A stretch of 64,000 nt of DNA from G965232465 sp965232465 (lineage in GTDB: Bacteria > Pseudomonadota > Alphaproteobacteria > JAQWUY01). Positions within the stretch are counted from its first letter, which is position 1; the number at the start of each line of letters is the position of its first letter. Shown in pieces: positions 19,226-28,900 of the stretch. The translations under genes were made by a program, and so were the position numbers. The stretch spans positions 2,418,001 through 2,482,000 of the forward strand of contig OZ246977.1 of assembly GCA_965232465.1 (NCBI GenBank). The letters are read 5' to 3'. The notes under the pieces are model-generated. The model was not told where the DNA came from. It ran no database searches and worked only from the letters and a program-made list of their open reading frames with translations.

Positions 19226-21017
19226 TACTGACTGGCAACCTGTGGAATTTGATTACCCTGATTCAGTATTGGAAATGATTAAATTTTCTGAAAATAATAT
19301 TATTATCGCTGGTCCAGGGGCAGGAAAAACAGAACTTCTAGCTCAAAAAGCCTGTTATTTGCTAGAAACAGGTTTATGTAGGTATCCGTATAGTATTCTT
19401 GCAATAACCTTCAAAAACGATGCGACAAGAAATATAAAATCCCGTGTTCACGCAAGATGTAATAGAGACTTAGCTAATAACTTTGTGTCTATGACTTTCC
19501 ATGCGTTTTGTAAGCAAATCCTAGATCAATTTAGGGAAATTTTACCAGACTGTTTAAAACCAAGGCATGATTACACAATTAATGGACTATCATGGCAAGA
19601 GTGGAAAGATGTCAAAAAAAATACAGGCTTAAAAGAGTGTGGGTTTGAGTATGGTATCGTATGCAAATTAAAGGCACATCAGAAAGAAAAAGTAAATAAT
19701 TTTTGGAATAACCAGTTACATTTAATAAATAATGGAAAATCAAACTTAACTTTTAACATGGTGATTGCATTAGCCATTTATATCATATACCAACATTCTG
19801 ATATTGCAGATGTTATCCGCAAGAAATACCCCTATATTTTTGTGGATGAATTTCAAGATACTACTAATGCCCAATATTATTTATTACAGATTCTCTTCAA
19901 AGGAAAAAATAATTCTTTAACTGTTGTAGCAGATTTTAAGCAAACAATTATGACTTGGGCAGGGGCTTTAAAAGATATCGGTAAAAAGTTTCAAGATGAT
20001 TTCAAAACCGAATTATTTACACTAAATGTTAATTATAGATCTAATAATAAAGTTGTTGCCTTAGTAAATGATACTGCAAAATATATGATTAAGAATGATA
20101 AGACAGATAATCATATGCTTAAACTTTTTTCTCAGATGAAAGCCATAGACAAGCATACTGGAGATGATCAATCTATTAGAATAAACAAAGATTTTACTTC
20201 ACATGAAGAACAATATGATCAGGTCAAACAAGAAATTTTAAATTTAGTCCATGAGCATCAAATAAAACCACATGATATTTTAATTATTCGTCGTCAAAAA
20301 GTTCAAGAAGTAGAAGATTATTTTTCAAAAATTAGTGATAATATAACATTATTTAACGCCGACAAAAAATTTGGCAAGTATTCTGTACAGGATTTGCAAG
20401 ATGATAGATTTGCTCAATTTATAATAGCTATTTTGTCTCTGATTTATAATGTAAAAATCGATACCATAAATTCATGGGAGATATTTTATTCTACTATATC
20501 CACATTGGAAGGTGTTAATGAATATTTAGATACTGATACATTTTTTGCCAAGTGTATCTATATCATTAACAATATCAAAAATGAAACCCAAGATATTTCA
20601 AATATAAAAGATATTTTAGACTGCCCTACTTTTAAGGATTGTATACAAAAATTCATCTTGAACTGTACAATATTTGGATACAATGATGAAAATCAAGTCA
20701 AAAATACTAAATCTTCATTTATCGAGTATTTAAATTTTTTGGACAAAGCAGATGATTGGCAAGATTTTCTTGAAAAATATCATGGTATTAATAGTGTACA
20801 CTTAATGACAATACATAAGTCAAAAGGTTTAGAATACGATACCGTATTTTTTATTGATGTAGATGGCGATACATTTTGGAGTAATAATGAGATAAATACG
20901 CAGTTTTTTGTAGCATGTTCACGAGCAAAAGAACGGGTAAGAATTTATGCTTCACAATTCAAAAAATCAGAAGATATTACGAAATTATTAGACCATTTAA
21001 TTGATAAAGACTATTAA
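19209..21017 (+). CDS. Gabija GajB-like UvrD/Rep-family helicase
   Basis: This superfamily 1A helicase has all core motifs: GPGAGKTELL (Walker A), FVDEFQDTTNAQYYLLQIL (Walker B), VVADFKQTIMTWAGAL (motif III), NVNYRSNN (motif IV), MTIHKSKGLEYDTVFFID (motif V) and VACSRAKERVRIY (motif VI). The frame opens at a GTG at 19200. I prefer the GTG at 19209, because AAGGGAG at 19194-19200 is correctly spaced for it. Either way it overlaps the end of the GajA-like gene, so translation is coupled. At about 603 residues it is longer than the founder GajB (about 494). Partner of the upstream OLD protein in a probable Gabija defence operon. Confidence 0.83.
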   Translation: MIYKSSTDWQPVEFDYPDSVLEMIKFSENNIIIAGPGAGKTELLAQKACYLLETGLCRYPYSILAITFKNDATRNIKSRVHARCNRDLANNFVSMTFHAFCKQILDQFREILPDCLKPRHDYTINGLSWQEWKDVKKNTGLKECGFEYGIVCKLKAHQKEKVNNFWNNQLHLINNGKSNLTFNMVIALAIYIIYQHSDIADVIRKKYPYIFVDEFQDTTNAQYYLLQILFKGKNNSLTVVADFKQTIMTWAGALKDIGKKFQDDFKTELFTLNVNYRSNNKVVALVNDTAKYMIKNDKTDNHMLKLFSQMKAIDKHTGDDQSIRINKDFTSHEEQYDQVKQEILNLVHEHQIKPHDILIIRRQKVQEVEDYFSKISDNITLFNADKKFGKYSVQDLQDDRFAQFIIAILSLIYNVKIDTINSWEIFYSTISTLEGVNEYLDTDTFFAKCIYIINNIKNETQDISNIKDILDCPTFKDCIQKFILNCTIFGYNDENQVKNTKSSFIEYLNFLDKADDWQDFLEKYHGINSVHLMTIHKSKGLEYDTVFFIDVDGDTFWSNNEINTQFFVACSRAKERVRIYASQFKKSEDITKLLDHLIDKDY

Positions 21018-21023
21018 GCCCTT

Positions 21024-21060
21024 CGAGGCTATCATAAAGTTTGTGTAAATAGCATTTTAA
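21024..21060 (-). repeat. Dispersed ~37-bp repeat, copy 1
   Basis: Read on the minus strand this is TTAAAATGCTATTTACACAA followed by ACTTTATGATAGCCTCG. It closely matches 30795-30831 and most of 32886-32915. Each copy lies just downstream of an accessory gene on its own strand; before the IS insertions this one would have followed the ankyrin gene. Confidence 0.7.
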
Positions 21061-21379
21061 AGTTTAACTCTATCGTCAAACATAATAGCGAATTGGTTTA
21101 GAGCTTGTTTCCAATTCCTAAGAAGTGGACCCCATCGTCCGGACCACTAACTGTTAAAGTTAAGATAGACTTTTTTGGTTAATTAGAAGTGGCCCCCAAA
21201 AACTGGACAATGATTTAAGTTTCATTTATATTTCATTTATATATAGAAATAAGGAGATTTATTAAATGAGTAAAATACGGAAGAATTACCCTGCTAAATT
21301 CAAAAAAGAGGTTGTTTTGGCAGTATTGCGTGATGACACGAGAAGTGGACCCCATTGTTTGGACCATTAACCATTAAAG

Positions 21380-22240
21380 TTAAGATAGACTTTTTTGGTT
21401 AATTTGCTGTTTATTTTGATATGGAAGCGGTGTAGCTGTAAGCGGAACCGCTTTTATATCGAAATGCATTGTATAGGTTTCATTTGGGGTTTGCAAGCCA
21501 AATTTTGTGTGGGGTCTGTGGGCATTGTAAAACTGTATCCAATCCCTTATGTCCTGCTGTGCCTGTGTGCCATTGACAAAGTCCCTTAGATACACACATT
21601 CATACTTCAAGCTCCGCCATAACCGTTCTATAAACACATTGTCTTTCCATGCCCCCTTGCCGTCCATGGATATTTTAATGCCATTGGCTTTTAATATATC
21701 TGTAAACGCTGTTGCTGTAAACTGGCTTCCCTGATCCGTATTCAATATATCGGGCTTAGGGTAAGTGTATAATGCGTCTTCTAGGGCTTCAATGCAGAAC
21801 CCAGTATCCAATGTATTGGATAATCGCCACGATAGTACTTTACGGCTGTACCAGTCCATAATGGCGACCAAATACATGTACCCCTTGTGGATGGGAATAT
21901 AGGTAATGTCTGTACACCAAACTTGATTAACCCTGTTTACTGTTACATTCCTCAGCAAATAAGGATATACCTTGTGGGCACGGTCTGGAATGCTGGTATT
22001 AGGCTTTGGATATATGGCTTTTAAACCCATAAGTTTCATAAGCCTAGAAATCCGTTTCCTGTTTACTTTATAGCCTGACTTTTGCAAGTATTTAGTCATC
22101 CTACGGCACCCATAAAATGGCCACTTGACAAATGCTTTGCGTATCAAATCCATCATATCTTTGTTTTCCATGCTTGCCTCCTTTGCTTTATAATATACAC
22201 TACTGCGGTTTATACCTAGTAATGCACATGTCCGCCTCAT
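21380..22240 (-). CDS. IS3-family transposase OrfB (IS-A)
   Basis: This 286-residue rve-type integrase has the DDE catalytic core: WCTDITYIPIHKGYMYLVAI (first Asp), ILNTDQGSQFTA (second Asp) and DGKGAWKDNVFIERLWRSLKYE (Glu). An N-terminal HTH_21-like region RKAFVKWPFYGCRRMTKYLQ is present. The ATG begins two bases after the orfA stop, so translation likely restarts there rather than frameshifting. Looks functional. Confidence 0.93.
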   Translation of the reverse strand: MRRTCALLGINRSSVYYKAKEASMENKDMMDLIRKAFVKWPFYGCRRMTKYLQKSGYKVNRKRISRLMKLMGLKAIYPKPNTSIPDRAHKVYPYLLRNVTVNRVNQVWCTDITYIPIHKGYMYLVAIMDWYSRKVLSWRLSNTLDTGFCIEALEDALYTYPKPDILNTDQGSQFTATAFTDILKANGIKISMDGKGAWKDNVFIERLWRSLKYECVYLRDFVNGTQAQQDIRDWIQFYNAHRPHTKFGLQTPNETYTMHFDIKAVPLTATPLPYQNKQQINQKSLS

Positions 22241-22242
22241 GC

Positions 22243-22578
22243 TTATTTGCGGTTCTTGTACAGCTGAGATAAAAGATTTTCGCTCCCCAGACCCAAGGCG
22301 TCTGAGGCATCTGCTAAAAAATCCCGTTCCACTGTAAGTTTACCAATCTTAGTATGAAGCATATTTATCTGTGCTTGAGTATCCACCTGTTGGCGTACTA
22401 GATTACCCGAAAATCCATCCTCTATGGATTGCAAAGCCTCCTTCTTCCAGCGGGTAATAACTGAACTATGGACACCATAAATGGACGATAACTCAGATAT
22501 GGAAACATCTTCACGTAACGCATGACGAACTACTTTCGCCTTGAATTTTGCTGTGTAATTTTTACGATTTCTAATCAT
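22243..22578 (-). CDS. IS3-family transposase OrfA (IS-A)
   Basis: This 111-residue protein has the helix-turn-helix DNA-binding region of IS3 OrfA (KFKAKVVRHALREDVSISEL...GVHSSVITRWKKEAL) and a C-terminal leucine-zipper-like helix (INMLHTKIGKLTVERDFLADAS). It binds the element ends and pairs with OrfB. It is nearly identical to the copy at 24485-24820. Confidence 0.92.
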   Translation of the reverse strand: MIRNRKNYTAKFKAKVVRHALREDVSISELSSIYGVHSSVITRWKKEALQSIEDGFSGNLVRQQVDTQAQINMLHTKIGKLTVERDFLADASDALGLGSENLLSQLYKNRK

Positions 22579-22880
22579 TTTGATTTTACTCCTTGTGTTG
22601 TGTAAAATCTATCTTAACATATGGTCTAGTTTTTGGGGACCATTTCTACGCCGATATCGGAATTATCGTCTCGTTTTGGAGTGCATGCTACGGTTATTCA
22701 AAGGTGGAAGCGAGAGGCTGTTTGCTCTATTGAGGCAGGATTTTCAGGCAAGTTTGACAAACAAAAGCATGATAGCGAAGCCCATGTTAAAGAGCTTCAT
22801 GCCAAGATAGGTCAATTGACGATTGAACGGGATTTTTTGTCGGACATTTCGGATCGTTTAGGATTACAGGTTAAAAAAAA

Positions 22881-23735
22881 ATGGTAAATTCTAATTCCCC
22901 CGATTTAAGTATTGTGCGTCAATGCGAGTTGCTTGGAATGAACCGTTCAAGTTATTACTATCAATGTAAAGAAGAGAGTGATTTTAATGTGGAGTTGATG
23001 GAACAGATAGCCCAGCAACATTTACAAACGCCTTTTTATGGTGCGAGGCAAATGATGCGTCATTTAATCCGTCAAGGCTATAAGGTCGGCAGAAAACGCA
23101 TCCGCAGGCTGATGAAGGTACTGAGGCTAAAAGCAATTTACCAAGAGCCAAAAACATCTACTATAAACCCGCAACATAAGGTGTATCCGTATTTGTTGAG
23201 AAACTTGGATATTAACCGTCCTAATCAGGTTTGGTGTACAGATATTACTTATATCCCGATCAAACGAGGGTTTTTATATTTGGTTGCTGTTATGGATTGG
23301 TATAGTAGGAAGGTACTCTCATGGCGTTTATCTAATACGCTGGATAGTAGGTTTTGTGTTGAAGCGTTAAATGATGCTTTGGCAAAATACCCCACCCCAG
23401 AGATATTTAATACAGACCAAGGCAGTCAGTTTACTTCCCTTGATTTTACGGATACCTTAAAAGATAATGGTATTCGTATATCTATGGATGGTAAAGGGTG
23501 TTGGAAGGATAATGTCATAATTGAAAGATTTTGGAAATCATTGAAGTATGAATGTGTTTATTTGCAAGCATTTACCAGCGGTGTAATGGCTAAGGAAAGC
23601 ATAAGAAAATGGCTTAAATTTTACAACCAAGATAGACCCCATTCACATTTCGGTTTGACAACACCCGCAGAAACATATACAATGCATTCTCATGCAAAAG
23701 AAGTTCCGCCTACGGCTACACTTACTTTTACATGA
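22881..23735 (+). CDS. IS3-family transposase OrfB (IS-B)
   Basis: This 284-residue integrase-core protein has the DDE residues in WCTDITYIPIKRGFLYLVAV, IFNTDQGSQFTS and DGKGCWKDNVIIERFWKSLKYE. It is clearly related to, but distinct from, the OrfB of IS-A. It starts at an ATG overlapping the last codons of orfA. Because its own orfA is interrupted, it probably cannot be made as the OrfAB fusion. Confidence 0.9.
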   Translation: MVNSNSPDLSIVRQCELLGMNRSSYYYQCKEESDFNVELMEQIAQQHLQTPFYGARQMMRHLIRQGYKVGRKRIRRLMKVLRLKAIYQEPKTSTINPQHKVYPYLLRNLDINRPNQVWCTDITYIPIKRGFLYLVAVMDWYSRKVLSWRLSNTLDSRFCVEALNDALAKYPTPEIFNTDQGSQFTSLDFTDTLKDNGIRISMDGKGCWKDNVIIERFWKSLKYECVYLQAFTSGVMAKESIRKWLKFYNQDRPHSHFGLTTPAETYTMHSHAKEVPPTATLTFT

Positions 23736-23828
23736 GAATATACATATTTAACCACATAAGTGAAGCTTAAAATAGGCTTAGTACTGTCCTAACAAAGGGG
23801 ACCACCTCTAATCCTTATATACACACAT

Positions 23829-24482
23829 TCATACTTCAAGCTCCGCCATAACCGTTCTATAAACACATTGTCTTTCCATATCCCCTTGCCATGCCCCCTT
23901 GCCGTCCATAGATATTTTAATACCATTGGCTTTTAATATATCCGTAAACGCTGTTGCTGTAAACTGGCTTCCCTGATCCGTATTGAATATATCGGGCTTA
24001 GGGTATGTGTATAATGCTTCTTCTAGGGCTTCAATGCAGAACCCAGTATCCAATGTATTGGATAATCGCCACGACAGCACTTTACGGCTGTACCAGTCCA
24101 TAATGGCGACCAAATACATGTACCCCTTGTGGATGGGAATATAGGTAATGTCTGTACACCAAACTTGATTAGCCCTGTTTACTGTTACATTCCTCAGCAA
24201 ATAAGGATATACCTTGTGGGCACGGTCTGGAATGCTGGTATTAGGCTTTGGATATATGGCTTTTAAACCCATAAGTTTCATAAGCCTAGAAATCCGTTTC
24301 CTATTTACTTTATAGCCTGCCTTTTGCAGGTATTTCGTTATCCTACGGCACCCATAAAATGGCCACTTGAAAAATGCCTTGCCTATCAAACCCATCACAT
24401 CTTTGTTTACCATGTTTGCTTCCTTTGCTTTATAATATACACTACTGCGGTTACCCCCCAGTAATGCACATGTCCGCCTCAT
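23829..24482 (-). pseudogene. IS3-family OrfB remnant (IS-C)
   Basis: The first 205 or so residues match IS-A OrfB (CTDITYIPIHKG, FNTDQGSQFTA). A short duplication around 23880-23900 (CCCCTTGCCATG) then shifts the frame just before the catalytic Glu region. The remaining 3' end is deleted. It cannot encode an active integrase. Confidence 0.88.
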
Positions 24483-24484
24483 GC

Positions 24485-24820
24485 TTATTTGCGGTTCTTG
24501 TACAGCTGAGATAAAAGATTTTCGCTCCCCAGACCCAAGGCGTCTGAGGCATCTGCTAAAAAATCCCGTTCCACTGTAAGTTTACCAATCTTAGTATGAA
24601 GCATATTTATCTGTGCTTGACTATCCACATGTTGGCATCCTAGCTTACCCGAAAATCCATCCTCTATGGATTGCAAAGCCTCCTTCTTCCAGCGGGTAAT
24701 ACCTGAACTATGGACACCATAAATGGATGATAACTCAGATATGGAAACATCTTTGCGTAACCCATGACGCACTACTTTCGCCTTGAATTTTGCTGTATAA
24801 TTTTTACGATTTTTAATCAT
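24485..24820 (-). CDS. IS3-family transposase OrfA (IS-C)
   Basis: This 111-residue OrfA differs at only a few positions from the IS-A copy (for example RHGLRKDVS for RHALREDVS). The HTH and zipper regions are intact, but its OrfB partner is broken. It could still supply OrfA to, or compete with, IS-A. Confidence 0.88.
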   Translation of the reverse strand: MIKNRKNYTAKFKAKVVRHGLRKDVSISELSSIYGVHSSGITRWKKEALQSIEDGFSGKLGCQHVDSQAQINMLHTKIGKLTVERDFLADASDALGLGSENLLSQLYKNRK

Positions 24821-24881
24821 TTTGATTTTACTCCTTGTGTTGTGTAAAATCTATCTTAACATATGGTCCAGTTTTTGGGCA

Positions 24882-25709
24882 CTATTTCTCTATTTCCGAC
24901 CCTTTTAATACAGGACTTTCCTTAATATAATCATAAGCGGTTTTTCCTATATTATCTTTGATCTTAATATCCGCCCCATAGGCTAGTAAAATTTTGATTA
25001 TATCGGGATTGGGATTATCTTTAACTATTGCACGCATTAAGGCAGTGCGCCCATTTTCTGATTGTATATTAAGATCTGTCCCAGCATCGACAAGCACCTT
25101 AACCACATCGAGATTATCTTTACCTACTGCAAACATTAAGGCAGTGCGCCCATTTTCTGATTGTATATTAAGATCTACCCCAGCATCGACAAGTATCTTT
25201 ACCATATCGGGATTATCTTTACCTACTGCAAACATTAAGGTAGTCCACCCAATTTTATCTTGCATATTAAGATCCGCCCCAGCATCGACAAGCACCTTAA
25301 CCACATCGAGATTATCTTTAACTACTGCACCCATTAAGGGTGTGAACCCATTTTTATCTTGCATATTGAGATCCGCCCCAGCATCGACAAGCACCTTTAC
25401 CATATCGGGATTATCTTTACCTACTGCAAACATTAAGGTAGTCCACCCAGTTTTATCTTGCATATTAAGATCCGCCCCAGCATCGACAAGCACCTTAACC
25501 ACATCGAGATTATCTTTAACTACTGCATATATTAAGGGTGTAAAACCATATTTTTTTGATTTTATATTGACATATGCCCCATTGCCTAACGCCCTATATA
25601 CATCTTGTATGGTTGCGGTTTTATAATCCAAAAATAGCAAATCGTCCGCCCCAGCATATGCCTTAACGGATAACAGCATAAACAACACAACAAAAATCTT
25701 TTTAAACAT
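24882..25709 (-). CDS. Exported ankyrin-repeat protein, C-terminus altered by IS
   Basis: This 275-residue protein has a Sec signal peptide cut after VKAYA near residue 19, followed by about seven 33-residue ankyrin repeats of the form GFTPLMGAVVKDNLDVVKVLVDAGADLNMQDK. Repeats are nearly identical at the DNA level, which implies recent tandem expansion. IS-C inserted near the stop codon. The original reading, recovered by joining the flanks, would end GSEIGIGNKL, whereas now it ends GSEIEK with the stop inside the IS. Ankyrin proteins of host-associated bacteria often bind host proteins, but nothing here shows a target. Divergent from carB. Confidence 0.88.
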   Translation of the reverse strand: MFKKIFVVLFMLLSVKAYAGADDLLFLDYKTATIQDVYRALGNGAYVNIKSKKYGFTPLIYAVVKDNLDVVKVLVDAGADLNMQDKTGWTTLMFAVGKDNPDMVKVLVDAGADLNMQDKNGFTPLMGAVVKDNLDVVKVLVDAGADLNMQDKIGWTTLMFAVGKDNPDMVKILVDAGVDLNIQSENGRTALMFAVGKDNLDVVKVLVDAGTDLNIQSENGRTALMRAIVKDNPNPDIIKILLAYGADIKIKDNIGKTAYDYIKESPVLKGSEIEK

Positions 25710-25967
25710 AACTATTCCCTTTATGTGATACTTGGTATTAAATTATACAATCCATAATACAGAATAAACACACATTATACAATATAAATACACATAAAAA
25801 ATTGTGTAGGGTGCATATGGACATGATCACCCCCGCCATTGGGGGATACTTTAACAAAGTTTTATATTTTCATACTTGCGAAGTTGGTTAAAATAGTTTA
25901 AAACTTCGAAGGTTTAACCACTTGAAAATAGCCACCTTAAACAAATACCTAAAAGCGAGTATACACC

Positions 25968-28900
25968 ATGCCAAAAAGAACGGATATTAAGTCAATTATG
26001 ATTATTGGGGCGGGGCCTATTATTGTGGGGCAAGCGTGTGAATTTGATTATTCTGGTACTCAGGCCTGTAAAGCGTTGTGTGAAGAGGGATACAAAGTTA
26101 TTTTGGTAAATTCCAACCCTGCCACCATTATGACCGATCCGAATATGGCGGATGTAACCTATATTGAACCGATTACCCCCGATACTGTGGAAAAGATTTT
26201 GGAAAAAGAACGCCCCGATGCGTTGTTGCCCACCATGGGGGGACAAACCGCATTAAACACAGCACTTGCATTGCAAAAAAAGGGTGTACTGGAACGGTTG
26301 CACATCGAAATGATTGGGGCAAAGGCGGATGTGATTGACAATGCCGAAGACCGTGATCGATTCAAAAAGGCAATGACAAAAATTGGTTTAAAAACCCCCA
26401 CTTCCATACAAATTGGGTCCGTGGAACAGGCGGAACGCGCTTTGCAATTGGTGGGGTTGCCCGCTATTATCCGCCCCAGTTTTACCATGGGCGGTACGGG
26501 GGGGGGAATCGCTTATACCAAAGCGGAATATATCGATATTGTCAGCCGGGGTATTGACACATCGCCCGTATCCACTGTGTTGGTGGAACAATCTGTATTG
26601 GGGTGGAAAGAATATGAAATGGAAGTGGTACGGGATAAAGACGACAACTGTATTATTGTGTGTGCCATTGAAAATATCGATCCCATGGGCATTCACACAG
26701 GCGACAGCGTTACCGTTGCCCCCGCTTTGACCTTGACGGACAAAGAATATCAAATTATGCGCAACGCATCGATTGCCGTATTGCGGGAAATTGGGGTGGA
26801 AACAGGCGGGTCAAATGTACAGTTTGCGGTCAATCCAGAAAATGGTGATTTGATTGTGATTGAAATGAATCCACGGGTATCACGGTCTTCTGCATTGGCA
26901 TCAAAAGCCACCGGATTCCCAATTGCCAAAGTGGCGGCAAAATTGGCGGTGGGGTATACATTGGATGAGTTGCAAAATGATATTACCAAGGTAACACCCG
27001 CATCGTTTGAACCGACCATTGATTATGTGGTTACCAAAATGCCCCGATTTACCTTTGAAAAATTTTCTGGGGCAATGGATAATTTGACCACCGCCATGAA
27101 ATCCGTCGGCGAAGCCATGTCCATTGGGCGGTCCTTTGCGGAAAGTTTACAAAAGGCATTGCGGTCGATGGAAACGGGTTTAACAGGCTTGGACGAAGTG
27201 GTATTACCCCATGCCTTAAACAGCGATGGTACGGTGGATATGGCAATGGTCGAATCGGCACTTATTCCACAACGCCCGGACCGTATATTAAAAATTGCCC
27301 AAGCTTTACGGTATGGTATGAGCCGATCCCGCATTTATCAAGCCACAAAAGTGGATCCATGGTTTATTGAACACATCGATATGTTGGTACAGGCGGAACA
27401 ATCGGTGATCGATGGGGGGGTGCCCAAAACTGCCCCTGAGATGCACGATTTAAAAAAAATGGGCTTTTCCGATGCCCGTTTGGCAAAGTTGGCGGGTGTC
27501 ACTGCCCGGCAAGTGTATGACCTGCGCCAACACTTACAGGTGCATCCCGTATACAAACGGATTGATACATGTGCCGCTGAATTTTCCAGTGAAACCCCAT
27601 ATATGTATAGCACTTATGAAGGTAACGGTATTACCCCCGCCGTTTGCGAAGCCCGTATATCAGACCGTAAAAAAGTAATTGTGCTGGGCGGGGGACCGAA
27701 TCGTATTGGACAAGGAATCGAATTCGACTATTGTTGTGTGCATGCGTGTTATGCGTTATCTGATGCGGGATATGAAACGATTATGGTGAATTGTAACCCA
27801 GAAACCGTATCCACCGATTATGATACTTCGGACCGTTTGTATTTCGAACCCTTACACGATGAAGATGTCATTTCTTTGATCGATAGGGAGCGACAATCGG
27901 GCGAAGTGGTGGGCGTTATTGTGCAATTTGGCGGACAAACCCCCTTGAAATTATCACAAATTTTGGGCGAATATGGTATTCCGATTTTGGGGACTTCGCC
28001 TAATGCCATTGACTTGGCGGAAGACAGGGAACGATTCCAAGCCTTGCTGCATACATTGGATTTACGCCAACCCCCAAATGGCATTGCCACCAGCGTGGAA
28101 CAGGCGGTAACCATTGCCAAGGATATTGGGTACCCGGTGGTGGTACGCCCCAGTTATGTATTGGGCGGACAGGCAATGGAAATTGTCCACGACGAAATCG
28201 CCCTGCGGCACTATATGGCAATGGCGGTCGAAGTATCCGGTGACAGCCCCGTGTTGATCGACTATTATCTGAACGATGCGGTGGAAATCGATTTGGATGC
28301 GTTGTGTGATGGTACGGATGTATACATTGCCGGTATTATGGAACATATTGAAGAAGCCGGGATTCATTCCGGGGACAGTGCCTGTGCCCTACCCCCATAT
28401 ACTTTAGACCAAGAATTACAGGATGAAATGAAACGCCAAGCCACCTTGTTGGCACACGGATTGGGCGTTGTGGGTTTAATGAATGTACAATTTGCCATAC
28501 AAGACAGACATGTATTTATCTTGGAAGTCAACCCCCGTGCATCCCGTACTGTACCATTTGTGGCAAAGGCAACCGGTGTTGCGGTCGCCAAACTGGCATC
28601 GTTGTTAATGGTGGGGCAAAAGTTGGCGGATATGGATATACCAACCGCCGCAAAAAGCAACCGTATTGCCATCAAAGAATCCGTATTTCCCTTTAATCGT
28701 TTTCCGGGGGTCGATGTGATACTTGGACCAGAAATGAAGTCCACAGGCGAAGTTATGGGCATCGATGAAGATTTTGGTTTGGCGTTCCTAAAAGCCCAAA
28801 TGGGGGCAGGCATGCGGTTGCCCACATCGGGTAAAGTGTTTATATCGGTAAAAGAATCCGATAAACCAAGGGCGGTAAAATTGGCAAATCGGTTGCAAAC

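Larger units (their letters stand above)
21341..22647. mobile_element. Inner, intact IS3-family element (IS-A)
   Basis: This 1307-bp element has imperfect inverted ends (AGAAGTGGACCCC and AGAAATGGTCCCC) and a 3-bp target duplication ACG at 21338-21340 and 22648-22650. It carries intact orfA and orfB on the minus strand. A 3-bp duplication suits the IS3 group. Removing it restores a continuous orfA in IS-B (codons ...RDDT-PISEL...). Confidence 0.9.
21266..22887 (+). pseudogene. IS-B transposase orfA, split by IS-A
   Basis: The first 25 codons (MSKIRKNYPAKFKKEVVLAV...) lie at 21266-21340. The rest (PISELSSRFGVHATVIQRW...) resumes at 22648 and ends at 22887. The HTH of an IS3-type OrfA is therefore cut in two. 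An A9 run at 22873-22881 overlaps the start of orfB and is a plausible slippery site for the -1 frameshift that makes OrfAB in this family. Confidence 0.85.
21185..23809. mobile_element. Middle IS3-family element (IS-B) interrupted by IS-A
   Basis: Left end AGAAGTGGCCCCCAAAAACT and right end, inverted, AGAGGTGGTCCCC are imperfect inverted repeats. It lies inside IS-C and is oriented oppositely to it. Its orfA is broken by a third element, while its orfB is intact. No exact target duplication is seen, which fits a deletion at the junction with IS-C. Confidence 0.8.
21121..24889. mobile_element. Outer IS3-family element, split and decayed (IS-C)
   Basis: Its ends are AGAAGTGGACCCCATCGTCC at 21121 and, inverted, AGAAATAGTGCCC at 24889. 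A 3-bp target duplication CTA flanks it at 21118-21120 and 24890-24892. A second element sits inside it. About 180 bp of its orfB end are missing at that junction compared with the intact copy at 21341-22647. It landed in the last codons of the ankyrin-repeat gene. Confidence 0.85.

Noticed and set aside
22580..22810. Plus-strand frame of 76 codons at the IS-A/IS-B junction
   Set aside because: It crosses the IS-A end and is out of frame with the OrfA remnant there.
24994..25626. Plus-strand frame of 210 codons antisense to the ankyrin gene
   Set aside because: The long open frame is a by-product of the repeated 99-bp ankyrin units; no ribosome site or recognisable domain.
25850..25925. GGTTAAA/TTTAACC inverted repeat before carB as an operator or attenuator
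   Set aside because: The arms are short and interrupted, and there is no leader peptide or competing hairpin; chance in AT-rich DNA is likely.
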